A stretch of 64,000 bases of DNA from positions 66,644,121-66,708,120 of the forward strand of contig CM040421.1 of NCBI GenBank assembly GCA_022702705.1, read 5' to 3'. Positions 32,896 to 43,099 of this stretch are shown one piece after another. Source of the stretch: Papilionanthe hookeriana x Papilionanthe teres. Lineage: Eukaryota > Streptophyta > Magnoliopsida > Asparagales > Orchidaceae. A program made the translations under genes and the position numbers. Below the pieces are notes generated by a model, which saw only the letters and a program-made list of their open reading frames with translations, was not told where the DNA came from and searched no databases. How positions within the stretch are numbered: position 1 is the first letter of the stretch; each line of letters opens with the position of its first letter.

Positions 32896-34900
32896 TAAAA
32901 GAAGTTGATGAGAAAGCTAAAAGAACTGTTTTTTTTTTTTTTTTTGCTAATTTGTTGGACAAGATTAGAGGGAAGCTTCACTCTTTGGAGAATAAATTTC
33001 TTTCTTTTGGTGGGCGTATTACACTTCTTAAGAGTACTATTACTTCTTTACCCCTGGATATTATACAGGTTATGAATATGTCTATTATTATTATTAAAAA
33101 GTTGAAAATTTTGTTTAATAGTTTTTTGTGGGATGGTTGTGACAAAAAGAGCTTACATTGGAAAAGTTGGGAGAAAGTTTGTAAACCCACCACCTGTGGT
33201 GGTTTGGGCTTCCGTAAGCTTTCTGATTCTATAAAGTTTAATTTTATGAAGTTATGGTTTCATTTTAGACAGAATAATTCTATTTGGGCTTCTCTTCTTA
33301 ATGCTAAGTACTGTGGTATTACACATCCTTTGGATATTACTCCTTCTAAATTTGATTCTTATGTTTGGAAAGAAATGCTGAAAGTTTCTAATCAAGTTGA
33401 AAATTTAATTTGTTGGGACATTGGCCAAGGGAATGTCTCATTTTGGTATGATGAATGGACCACAAATGGTCCTCTTGCTAGCTTCTATGGAGGGCCTCAT
33501 GATATTAGTATTATGGTAAGGGATTTATGGGATCATTCCTCTTGGAATTTATCCCAGCTGAGCTGCATTGTTCATTATAAAGATGTTTTATTTATTTCTA
33601 ATATTCCCTTTAATGCTGATAAAGATGATATTCCTAAAATTAAAGGTAAGATAGGAGAATCTATTACTAAAACTTTTACTTCTTTAGAGATGTTTCCCCC
33701 GGGTTTTGATCTTTCATGGATTTGGAATAAATGGCTTCAACCTTCTATTTCTTTCTCTAGCTGGAGACTTTTTCACAATTGCATTCCTATGAATGATATT
33801 CTTAAACTTAAAGGTCTGAGACTAGTCTCTAGATGCTATTTATGTAGGAATAGTTCAAAATCTATTATGCATATTTTCAGTAACTGCAGGTTTACTTATG
33901 ATATTTGGAATATTATTTTTGCTTTATGTGGTCGAATCGACTCGTTTCATGTTATAACTATGTGTTGGATATTTTTAGAGATTAGAACATTAGAGGACAC
34001 CCTTTTTTAAATGTTATTCCCTCTATTGTTGTTTGGTTTATTTGGTTATTAAGTAATAATGTAAAATTTAATGGTATTTATGTTAATACTAAACATGTCA
34101 TTTGCCAAATTTATTCTTATATTTACAAATGTTTATCTGTTAATGATATTAAGCATATTAACAATAATTACATCTGTTATATTGCTATTAATCTTAATAT
34201 TAAGCTACAGTTTTCGAATATATGCTTAAGTAGGGTAGTCTGGTCTAAACTGCCTGCTCCTTTTATTAAAATCAATTTTGATGGTTCTTGGAAATCTTCG
34301 ATTGCTGGGATTGGCAATATTTGCAGAGATTGAAATAGTATTGTGCTTTATTGGTTTGCTGCTCCACTTGTAGCTTTGTCTCCTTTAGTAGCTGAGGCGG
34401 AAGCTATAATTTTTGCACTTCTTATTGCAAAAAAAATGTGTTGCTTTAACATTATTATGGAAATTGACTCCTTGTGTCTTTTGAATATTTGTAAATTTAG
34501 TCTTAGTTGCCACTAGAGTATATTATTGCAGGTTAAAGGATTAATTTGCTTGCTTTTGGACTTGATCTTATTTAGAGTCATACTAAGAGAGAATTCAACT
34601 TGGTAGCTGATTGGATCGCTAAGTTTGGAACGCAATTAAGGGATCCTGTTGTGTCGAATTTATTACCTGGTTTCTTATATTATTTAGTTTCTTTAGATTG
34701 TTAGTTGTGTTTTTGTCTTGTGTTGGTTTGTCGTGTCGTGTTGAGTTGTAGTTTTTTCTTTTTTGGAAAAAGGACTCTGTTTTTTATTTTCTTTTTGGGT
34801 TTTGTAGGGTTGGTGTGTTTAAGGACATTTTTCTCGGTTGTGTACTTTTTATTTTGGAGCAATAAAATTAGAGTCATAAGTGTTCTTTTATTAAAAAAAA
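32896..34900 (+). mobile_element. 5'-truncated L1-type LINE with 15-bp target duplication
   Basis: agttgattgctagca occurs at 32881-32895 and 34901-34915 and brackets the element exactly. The right end is a short A-run (34893-34900) preceded by AATAAA at 34861. Coding remnants are the end of ORF2: the RT C-terminus, zf-RVT and RNase H. Between the left duplication and the first LINE-like codons are about 38 foreign bases and a run of 17 T, which ordinary truncation does not explain. Confidence 0.88.
32935..34702 (+). pseudogene. LINE ORF2 C-terminal part (RT end, zf-RVT, RNase H)
   Basis: ORF2 of L1-type LINEs encodes endonuclease, reverse transcriptase and, in plants, RNase H. Only the end survives. 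32945-33060 reads LDKIRGKLHSLENKFLSFGG and RITLLKS, the usual sequence after the RT core. 33130-33230 has the HWKSWEKVCKPTTCGGLGFR block, and 33415-33480 has WDIGQGNVSFWYDEW. 33740-33900 is a zf-RVT-like module (W.LFHNCIP, CYLC, HIFSNC). The frame is open for 391 codons to a stop at 34010. It then continues, shifted, to an RNase H part with NFDGSWKS (about 34271), AEAEAI (about 34395) and REFNLVADWIAKFG (about 34590). Codon use resembles the surrounding T-rich sequence. Confidence 0.85.
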
Positions 34901-34915
34901 AGTTGATTGCTAGCA

Positions 34916-35219
34916 GTAATCGTCAGTATCAAGTAATAATTAAAATAAAATTCTTAAGATTTCTAAGCATTATTCCTTTGAGTTAGCCCTCATTGTATGG
35001 TGATTCAGGGTATTTTAAAAATTTTGAATAACATTTTAGCAAATTTAGTAGAAATTCCATAATACTATATCAGATAGTTTATGTTGATTCATTTGATTAT
35101 ATGCTATTCTTTCAACATTTAAGTGTCATAGTGATTTTTGACATTGAGTAATCTTAGACTCATTCGATTTCTCTTATCAAGATGCTCATTTGATTACAAG
35201 TATGCAACGAATAAAGATG
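34916..35219. other. Sequence between the LINE and the hAT relic
   Basis: No domain was recognised. It may be the decayed upstream part of the hAT transposase. Confidence 0.35.
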
Positions 35220-35575
35220 TTTTTTAATTAATATTTTTTATAGCATAAACTATCCACTTATGTCATTGATGTGCGCAGTAGTGTTGAATTCTCATCTCTA
35301 AATGGTATTGCTAATATTGTAAAATAGTTGGTTTAAACAAAGAATGATGGTGTGCATTATAGACTTTTTATCTTGGCATTAACTTTACTAGTTGGTACTG
35401 CTACAATTGAAAGAACATTCTCTGCAGTGAAAATTATAAACAATAGATTGCATAGTCGAATAATTAATGACTGGCTTAATGAATGTCTCGTACCGTACAT
35501 TGAACAAAAAGTCTTTGATTTAGTTTCGAATGAAGCTGTTATGTAACATTATCAAAATATGCAAAATAGATTGAA
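35220..35575 (+). pseudogene. hAT transposase C-terminal dimerisation domain relic
   Basis: hAT transposases cut and paste DNA and end in a dimerisation domain. 35245-35330 reads LSTYVIDVRSSVEFSSLNGI, then stops. 35352-35546 is open and reads HYRLFILALTLLVGTATIER, TFSAVKIINNRLHSRIINDW, then LNECLVPYIEQKVFDLVSNE. The pattern (Y.L..LAL.L.V.TAT.ER.FS..K.....LR....D.WLN..L..YIE...F) is that of the plant ZMYM1/TTF-type hAT family. The N-terminal zinc finger and catalytic residues are not visible. At least two upstream stops make it a relic. Confidence 0.75.
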
Positions 35576-36693
35576 ATGTTTGTAATATATTTCAATTTAT
35601 CATTGATAATTAAATAAAAAACTTTATCTTTAATTGTGTTGTTCATTTTATTTATTTGTATGTTTTAAATAGAATAAATTTATCCCCATACATTGTTGTT
35701 TATAAATCAAACACTATATTTCATCCGTTTTTGAAATTCTCACTCAAATATAAAAAATCATGATAAAATCACAGCTCATATTTTTCATCTATATCAAATT
35801 CATAATGATTTGATCTTCATAAATGCATAAATGCATAAATGCATCGATTTGATGATTTAAAATTCACCTACAAATTTGATCTGTAAATAACAATGTTATT
35901 AATCTCCATATATAATTATTCTTTAAAATTTTGCAATTTGTGTGTGTATGCAACCGCCTCTAATCAATCAAAGGAGCCGCAAGTTTAATTTGTTTTATGC
36001 GTTCGACTCCTTTGTAATTAATTATGCTAATTTTTTCCGGCTTTCTTCTAATGTGAATGCGTCATGGCTTATCCCACACGACAAGTACCTGCCTTTCGTG
36101 GGCCCTACCGCAATAATCGTCGGACCTTTCGAGGAAGGATCAGCTGCTTTGCTCAAATATCAAACTCCATTTGCTTTTGGCAAGTAACCATGTTTAGGCC
36201 CTATATTGCGACCCACTCAAATGAAGTTCAGTGCAGGGAAGGTTGGTCGCTGGGGATGGTCCCAAACAGCGGTTCAAGTATAATTAATAGTTTAATAAAT
36301 TTGAATTATAAATTTAATGAAGGTGGGGTCCAAAATCTTCATTGCAAAACCTTGAGATACGCCGCCCCTTGCGGATTACGAAGCGCTTATTAAACAAGAT
36401 AAGTTCGGGAATTAGACCGCTATAAATTTTAAAAAATCATCTAGTTTGACCTCAATAAATCTTAATTTGAATTTTGACTCCATTAAAATGTAATAAATTT
36501 TAAAGAGTGTCCTAAAAAATTAGGGCATGATGTCATACCACAAAATTCACAACGGTAGAATATTGAATAATTCTTGGTAGCAGGAGATTATAAGTGTCAT
36601 AATTGATTGTCAAAAATGTAGTAGTTTATCCTGAGTGTTTTAGACAATGACTGTAGCATCAGTTTGTCGTAGAAATCATAATTGATAACCATA
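35576..36693. other. Unassigned region with a balanced-composition block
   Basis: 35580-35930 is AT-rich and contains tgcataaa three times (about 35823). 35935-36400 has a more gene-like base make-up and two overlapping ORFs: 81 codons from 35942 and 109 codons from 36064, the latter with Arg-rich and Asn-rich parts. I recognise neither. 36400-36693 is AT-rich. It could hold a captured or decayed gene exon. Confidence 0.3.
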
Positions 36694-36698
36694 ACTGT

Positions 36699-37598
36699 TG
36701 ATGCGTGCTAGAAAATTCGCGACAGTAAAGTAACAAATTATCGTCTTAGTTTTGTACGAGATTTCAGCACACACATAGATGAAATAAGAAATAAGCAGTG
36801 ACTCCAGAAGTTTTTACGTGGAAAACCCGTAAAGGGAAAACCACGCGGCCTAGCGATTACGATGAATCCACTATTGATCGACGCTTACGAATCACTCGTC
36901 TCCGAGACGGAAAGAGTAATTATATGATATAGATTACAATGTCGACTGATGGTATATGGATGATGGTAGTGGTCGACGATCGACGGTGGTCCACGACGAT
37001 CGGCAGTGGTCCACGACCTTCAGCGGTGGTCGACGGCTATCGGCGGTGGTCGACGGCGGTCGGCGAGGATGCGAGAGTCGCTTCTTCTTCTCGAGTGCGG
37101 ATTCTCTCTTTAGTCCTCTCTCCGCTTATGTGAGAGTTGAGGTCATTTATAGACTTCGGGTGCGATTAATGCAACCATTTCGATCGGACGGTTCGGAAGG
37201 CTCTCCTCGATCCGACGGCGTTTAAGGGGCATTTGATGGCTTTAACGATGTCGAGATCGAGTGATCTTGGGCTCGTTGGATTCGTCTTGTCGAGACGCTC
37301 GATTCGAGTATGAACTTGCTAATTTCGGCATCCATTTGACCTTCCACAGTGTCCGAAAGTCTTCTAAAAGTGGTTAATTGACTTGATATGGGCTTGATTT
37401 GACTCGGATTGGACTAGTTTTGATATCATTGGGTCTGTTTCATCGAGCCGTTCAGTTTGACTATAAGTTTGCTGAAATCGGAGCTCTGGATGATTTTTTA
37501 TCAATATTTGAATGTTTTTTCTTAAAAGATTGCATCGAGATTCGTGTCATGCTTCAAGAATCCGTGCCTCATGATGAGAATTTGTTGTTGTCATATCA
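36699..37598 (-). repeat. 3' LTR of the Tat-type element
   Basis: The plus strand runs from TGATGCGTGCTAG to gttgtcatatca. It contains about five tandem copies of a 20-bp word (gtggtcgacgg..tcggcg, 36968-37070). Confidence 0.9.
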
Positions 37599-37614
37599 GT
37601 TGCCCCCCTATTTT
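37599..37614 (-). other. Polypurine tract
   Basis: The minus strand reads AATAGGGGGGCAAC next to TGATATGAC, the start of the 3' LTR. Confidence 0.7.
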
Positions 37615-37690
37615 CGGGCAACAACATATTTGTAGTCCGAAAATATCAAAGTCTGGAGCACGCGTGTGTGAGTGTATAGATATATAACTT

Positions 37691-37711
37691 CATAAATAAA
37701 TAAATAAATAA

Positions 37712-37772
<61 letters not shown>
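37691..37772. repeat. (AAAT)n and (AT)n microsatellite
   Basis: About six AAAT/TAAA units run into about 27 AT units. Confidence 0.95.
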
Positions 37773-37775
<3 letters not shown>

Positions 37776-37824
37776 ATCAGCCATATTCAATGTTAGTATA
37801 ATATAAAGTTATATCTCATGCAAG

Positions 37825-37995
37825 AAAATCAGCTTAGCTAAGTGGCTGCGTCCCTTATTTGGAGCTGGGAGGGGCGGAGTTCGATCCTCTCCAAGGGGAA
37901 GATTAAAATCTTTTTTATTAGCCATTTTTTAATAGAATCTGAACCAGTTCAGGGAGGCTAAGCGAATAGGGAACCGAAGCATTGAGAGGAAAGCT
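37825..37995 (+). mobile_element. SINE-like insert
   Basis: TAGCTAAGTGG (37835-37845) fits the Pol III A box exactly, and AGTTCGATCCT (37878-37888) fits the B box with one or two changes, about 33 bases apart as in tRNA-derived SINEs. It does not fold as a tRNA. The 3' end is unclear (about 37990). Confidence 0.5.
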
Positions 37996-38430
37996 ATAAT
38001 GATAAAATTATGAAAGGATTAAAATAAAGAATGTGAAAAGTTGTTTTGTATTTAAGATTTTAATTAATTTCAAATATAAATGCGAAATTTGAAGGGTCAA
38101 AAATGAAAAGTTTTTATTTATTATTATTTTTTTTATATTATTATTTTTATATATGATTCCAATTAATTTATTTGTCATACATTTAGAATTTGAAAAATAA
38201 AAAAAAAATGAAATAAAAAGTTTTTCATTTAATGATTCCAATTGATTCTATGTTATAAATGTGGAATTTGAAAAATTAAAGGAATATGAAATGAAAAGTT
38301 ATCATTATTATTATTTTTAAATGTTTTGCCTCATCTCAAGCATATAAATAGAGGCCATGGATGAGGGGAAAAATCACAAGTGAGGAGAAGGAGAAAAACA
38401 TCCCGTGTTGCGGAAAAGATTTGCATAGAA
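37996..38430. other. AT-rich internal part of the Tat-type element
   Basis: aaagtttt.att repeats loosely between 38020 and 38310. No gene was found. Confidence 0.4.
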
Positions 38431-38435
38431 ACAAA

Positions 38436-38640
38436 TAGTTGCGGCGAAGAGTTGCGGTGAAGAATTGCGGCGAAGAGTTGCGGCGAAGAGTTGCGGTGAA
38501 GAATTGCGGCGAAGAGTTGCGGCGAAGAGTTGCAGTGCAGAGTTGCGGAAAAGTGTTGCCACAAACCCTTGCGGCGAAGTGTTGCGGCAAAGTGTTCCGG
38601 CAAACCGTTGCGGCGACGAAGCCTCACGACGGGGCATTGC
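38436..38640. repeat. 13-bp minisatellite with 39-bp higher order
   Basis: The unit agttgcggcgaag, with variants ggtgaag and aattgcgg, is repeated at least twelve times. Variants recur every three units, giving a 39-bp period. Because 13 is not a multiple of three, several frames on both strands stay open with a 13-residue period. The predicted peptides (for example RNSSPQLFAAILH repeats, minus) are by-products. Confidence 0.9.
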
Positions 38641-39490
38641 GACGAAGCCTCACGACGGGGTAACACGGCGGGGCGTTGCGGTGGCGCGTCGCAACAGAGT
38701 GTTGCGGCGGCGTGTCAGAGCGACACAACACAGCGACATGTGGCGGTGGCGCTGTGGCGCATAACGTTGCAATGAGGAGTTAGGGCGACGTGTTGCTGCA
38801 GGCCGTGTCGCATTGCAGTGGTGCGTCACAGTGATGCATCGTAGTGATGCGTTGGGGCGACGCGTTGCGATGAAGCGTCGCGGCGGAGTGTTGCGAAGGC
38901 TCGTCGAGGTGGCGTGGCTTAATACAACAACGTGTAGCTGTGGCTCGTTGCGACATGCCGTTTCAGCGATGTGTTGCCGCGGAATGTCGCATTGCCGCGG
39001 GGCGTCAAGGCGGGGCGATGTATTGCAGTGACGCATTGTGGCAGAGTGTTGCAGATCGTGTACTTGATGCTGCGTATTCTGGAGGAGATTTCTGTGCCAC
39101 TCTTGCACGTTATAAAGGTGATGAAAAGATGCTGTATTTTTCCCATCGCGCTTTCAGGGGAAGATTTCTTGCATATGTGGTAACGATGATATACAGTGCT
39201 CTCCCAATGATTATCAGAAGTACTAGAGTTTTGGGGAGGCGATGTTGACTCTACTCGAAGATGAGTGGATTTGTTGTGGCCCTTGTGCAATTATATGTTG
39301 ATATTTGTAATATTTTTAATCATCTGATGTGACATTTGTAGATGATAACAATGTATTTCTTTGCGTTTTCCACGGTTGTTGTGGCTTCTCAATCAAACGA
39401 AAGTCTTTTTGTGGTTCGTCTTCGGAGGTTATCCCCTTTCGGGCTTATGCCTTATAGGAGCTTGAAATGAGCCGGTACCATCCGAGGCTC
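38641..39490. other. GC-rich degenerate repeat and unique spacer
   Basis: 38641-39060 continues in looser words (gttgcggcg, gtcgc, gcgacg). After 39060 the sequence is of ordinary make-up and unrecognised. ORFs of up to 152 codons on the minus strand reflect the repeats. Confidence 0.45.
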
Positions 39491-39499
39491 GCGGACTTC

Positions 39500-39912
39500 G
39501 AGGTCTTTGATGTATCCGTGCCTTCTGAGGCTTGTAGCATTCTGAGGTCTTTGAGTGTACCTGTGCCTTCTGAGGCTTGTAGCCTACTGAGGTCTTTGAG
39601 TGTACCTGTGCCTTCTGAGGCTTGTAGCCTTCTGAGGTCATTGAGTGTACCTGTGCCTTCTGAGGCTTGTAGCCTTCTGAGGTCTTTGATGTACGTGTGC
39701 CTTCTGAGGCTTGTAGCCGTTTGAGGTCTTTGAGTGTACTGTGCCTTCTGAGGCTTGTAGCTGCTGAGGTCTTTGATGTACGTGTGCCTTCGAGGCTTGT
39801 AGCCGTTTGAGGTCTTTGAGTGTACCTGTGCCTTCTGAGGCTTATAGCCTTCCAAGGTCTTTGATGTACCTGTGCCTTCTGAGGCTTGTAGCCTACTGAG
39901 GTCTTTGAGTGG
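39500..39912. repeat. 45-bp minisatellite, about nine units
   Basis: The unit core ccttctgaggcttgtagcc then t.tgaggtctttgagtgta appears at about 39520, 39565, 39610, 39655, 39699, 39742, 39787, 39832 and 39877. As 45 is divisible by three, long ORFs with a 15-residue period run both ways (159 codons minus at 39445-39924, core ASEGTGTLKDLRRLQ; 85 codons plus). The minus ORF lies downstream of gag on the same strand. No domain was recognised. Confidence 0.92.
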
Positions 39913-39974
39913 AGACCCTGTCAACCACTTGCTCTCATGGAGTCTTTCTAGTGAGGACCTTGTCCACTACTAGC

Positions 39975-40117
39975 TTCCCATCGAGACTTGCCTCTTGGGC
40001 TCGTCTTCCAGGGGCATGGTAGCATCTCATTGAGTCTTGCCTCTTGGGCTTGACTTTTAGGAGTACCGTATCTTCCCGTCGAGTCTTGCCTCTTGGGCTC
40101 GACTTCTAGGGGTATAA
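39975..40117. repeat. About 52-bp minisatellite, three units
   Basis: gtcttgcctcttgggctcga recurs near 39979, 40032 and 40083, each followed by cttc/ttt-aggg.gta. Confidence 0.75.
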
Positions 40118-40339
40118 CACCTCTTTTCATCAAGAGGACTTTCTACACAAAATTCTTTCATGAGAAAATTAAAAAAAAATTTAAATGAAATGAAATTTTA
40201 AAACCACATGAAGATTTTGTTAAAATTAAGAGTTTATAAGCCGGTTTTACTCGGATAAGATGAGTTGGAAGTATACTTCTCATTTGATAATTCCAACGAT
40301 TACGTTGCGGTTTCCCTCACATTGTTTTTGTAAGTAGCG

Positions 40340-41718
40340 ACCCGGATGTCCTTGGCGTATCGGACGTTCGATTTCTTCCTTTAATTGAAAACATTTTTAC
40401 GTTGAATGTCCCTTTGCACGATGGAAATGACAATATTGAGACTGGTATCCACCATTTGGATTTCTTAATGGCTTTGGCCACTTGACAATATCTTCATCCT
40501 TGATGGCCATTAAGATGTTAACACGAGACGTGTTGAGTGGCGTGTATTCTTTTTCGATCGTTGCTCGTGATTCCCCTGTGGTTTAAACTTTTTCTTTGTG
40601 AAATTTTGGTATCCTCAACGTTATTCTTACGCTTGCCCCAATCGCTCAAATTGTTCCTTGTGAGCAATGATGGCCTCATCTGCGGAGATTTGTGCCTCAA
40701 CACGGTGCACTGAGGTCGGCATAAGAATGAATTGTCTCTCGCATAAGTGATGAGTAGAAGGGTCTGGGCGGAGTCCCCCAGAAAGACTCCCCTAGCAACT
40801 GCCGGATCTACTCACGGAATTTGACGGGCTTCGGTAGAAAACGTGCGGAAGTAGTCTTTGAGTGATTCTCCTTTACTTTGACGAATTCCCGAGAGATGAG
40901 ATGAATCCTTGATGATCCTTCGATTTGCTATGAATCTGTTCCGAAATAGTTTGGCAAGCTTGTTAAAGGTGTTTACAATGCCCCCACGGAGAGTAAAACC
41001 GAGTCCGAGCTTGTCCCTTAAGAGTAGCAGGGAGCACTTGACATAGAAGCGCGTCGGAGGCACGTTGAATGTGCATGATGGTTCTATAATGATCGATATG
41101 TTCATAGGGATCAGTTATCCCTTCATATGCGTCGATGTTCGGCGGCTTGAAGCCGATTGGAATGGGGTGTTGGAGGATCGCATTCGCTAAGGGAGAAGAT
41201 TCCTTGATGTTATGATGAGTGTGGAAGCGATCTTTTTTCTCAATGGGGAACTCTTCTCGAACGAGGCAACATAATTCGTTACGGATGATATTATTTGGAA
41301 TGGTAGCGAGATGTGGCGGTGCTAGGTGAACTGCATGAGATGGATGGGTGGAACTTGCAGTGTCTAAGAGTTCAGCATCACGACCTGGTATGGGAAGTGT
41401 TCCTTCTTGGGGAGGGGGGCTGGTACGACTTCTTCCGGGCATGTTTCTCATAGGACGCTGATTCAATGGTGGACGATTTTCATTCATCGACGGTTGTTGG
41501 GTCCTACGTAAAAATTGTAAGATCTGCAGTTGAGCTTCCTCCATTCTTCGCATGCGTTCTTCCATAGAAGGACCTGAAACCCCCTCGTTGGCAGGATAGC
41601 GTGTTCCAGGACGGGAAGATGAAGAAACATATCGCCCTTGACTACGTGACAGATTCCTAGAATGATGGGTGTTGGAGCGAGTCGCTCCGTTGTCCCGAAT
41701 ATTATTCTTGTTTTCCAT
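40340..41718 (-). pseudogene. gag: Tat-type gag, frameshifted
   Basis: Gag would make the particle core. ATG at 41718 (MENKNNIRDNG) lies 43 bases inside the primer site. The first open part runs to 40963. Residues about 55-75 have a Glu/Arg-rich helix (MEERMRRMEEAQLQILQFL), then a Pro-rich linker. About 180-245 hold the retrotransposon gag domain (FKPPNIDAYEGITDPYEHID, LPATLKGQART). After a frameshift near 41000 the domain goes on in the piece 41105-40812 (LAKLFRNRFIANRR, KGESLKDYFRTF). Further pieces show ISADEAIIAHKEQFERLGQA near 40660 and YCHFHRAKGHST near 40425, the region that in full elements leads to protease. At least three frame changes or stops break it. Confidence 0.8.
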
Positions 41719-41760
41719 GTAGGAAAATTGAACAAGTACTTCAGTGATGGGAATGAGAGT

Positions 41761-41778
41761 TTCCCACAGACGGTGCCA
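41761..41778 (-). other. Primer-binding site of the Tat-type element
   Basis: The minus strand reads TGGCACCGTCTGTGGGAA three bases inside the LTR, in the style of the TGGCGCCGTCTGTGGGAA seen in Tat-lineage elements. I do not assign the tRNA. Confidence 0.8.
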
Positions 41779-41781
41779 AAC

Positions 41782-42667
41782 TGATGCGTGCTAGAAAATT
41801 CGCGACGGTAGAGTAACAAATTATCGTCTTAGCTTTGTACGAGATTTCAGCACACACATAGATGAAATAAGAAACAAGCAGTGACTCCAGAAGTTTTTAC
41901 GTGGAAAACCCGTAAAGGGAAAAACCACGGGGCCTGGCCTAGTTGCGAGAATCCACTATTGATTGACGTTTACAGAAATCCCTCGTCCCGCAGACGGGAA
42001 AGGGTAATTATATGATATAGATTACAACGTCGACTGACGGTATATGGATGATGGTAGTGGTCGACGATCGACGGTGGTCCACGGCGATCGGCAGTGGTCC
42101 ACGACCTTCGGCGGTGGTCGACGGCGGTCGGCGAGGATGCAGAGCTGCTTCTTCTTCTCAAGTCTTCAGACTCTCTCTTTTGGTCCTCCCCCCTCATGTG
42201 AGAGTTGGGGTCTATTTATAGGCTTCTGGGTGCAATTAATGCAACCATTTCGATCGGACGGTTCAGAAGGCTCCCCTCGATCTGACGGCGTTTAAGGGGC
42301 ATTTGATGGCTTTAACGATGTCAGAATTGAGTGATCTTGGGCTCGTTGGATTCGTCTTGTCGAGACGCTCTATTCGAGTATGAACTTGCTAACTTCGGCA
42401 TCCATTTGACCTTCCACAGTGTCCGAAAGTCTTCTAAAAGTGGTTAATTGACTTTATATGGGCTTGATTTGACTCGGATTGGACTAGTTTTGATATCATT
42501 GGGTCTGTTTCTTCGAGCCGTTCAGTTTGACTATAAGTTTGCTGAAATCGGAGCTCTGGATGATTTTTTATCAATATTTGAATGTTTCTTCTTAAAAGAT
42601 TGCATCGAGATTCGTGTCATGCTTCAAGATCCGTGCCTCATGATGAGAATTTGTTGTTGTCATATCA
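41782..42667 (-). repeat. 5' LTR of the Tat-type element
   Basis: This is the partner of 36699-37598. It has about four copies of the 20-bp word (42056-42135) against five in the other LTR, which accounts for most of the length difference. Confidence 0.9.
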
Positions 42668-42672
42668 ACTGT

Positions 42673-43099
42673 AATTATTCAATTGAGTTGCAAATAATTA
42701 TTCTAAGAGCGTCAGTTGGTCATATAGTTTGTAGTAGGGAGTTGTTGGAATTGAGGACTACATAGGTCGTATAGGTCATAGTGGTGAGTCGCAGTGACGT
42801 CTGTGACCCGCAGAGGCCGGAGTTTTGAGTTGCAAAAACTTTAGACCACGTAGGTCATAGTTGATCATGTAGGTCATAGTCGTGAGTGATAATGACGTTT
42901 GTAGGCTGCAAGGGCCACAGTCGTGACCTGCATGAGTTGTGGACCACGTAGATTGTAGTTGATCATGTATGTCATAGTAATGAGTTATAATGTCGTCTTT
43001 ATACCCTAATGGCCGAAGTCGAAAGTTGCACGAGTATATATATTGATCATTTTTTGTGATGATTAGTTTTTTTCCTTCTTAGGATTTAAGATATAGCCA
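42673..43099. repeat. About 98-bp degenerate tandem repeat
   Basis: Three units begin near 42746, 42844 and 42942, with the core gaccacgtaggtcatagttg followed by cgtgagt..taatgacgt. It holds no gene. Confidence 0.6.

Larger units (their letters stand above)
36699..42667 (-). mobile_element. Complete non-autonomous Tat-type gypsy element
   Basis: LTRs of 900 and 886 bp (36699-37598 and 41782-42667) are flanked by a perfect duplication, ACTGT (36694-36698 and 42668-42672). On the minus strand TGGCACCGTCTGTGGGAA follows the 5' LTR as primer site. A purine tract (AATAGGGGGG) stands four bases before the 3' LTR. Inside, gag is recognisable, but there is no protease, RT, RNase H or integrase. The space holds three minisatellites, a SINE-like insert and an (AT)n tract. 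The LTRs are closely alike, so this is one of the younger insertions here. Confidence 0.9.

Noticed and set aside
37835..37888. A second tRNA gene
   Set aside because: It has A- and B-box matches but no acceptor or anticodon stem pairing; more likely a SINE.
38331..39290. Many overlapping ORFs of 70-150 codons
   Set aside because: A 13-bp repeat keeps all frames open; the peptides are mere repeats.
39500..39912. CRISPR-like array
   Set aside because: The units are contiguous variants without unique spacers, and the genome is a plant's. It is a minisatellite.
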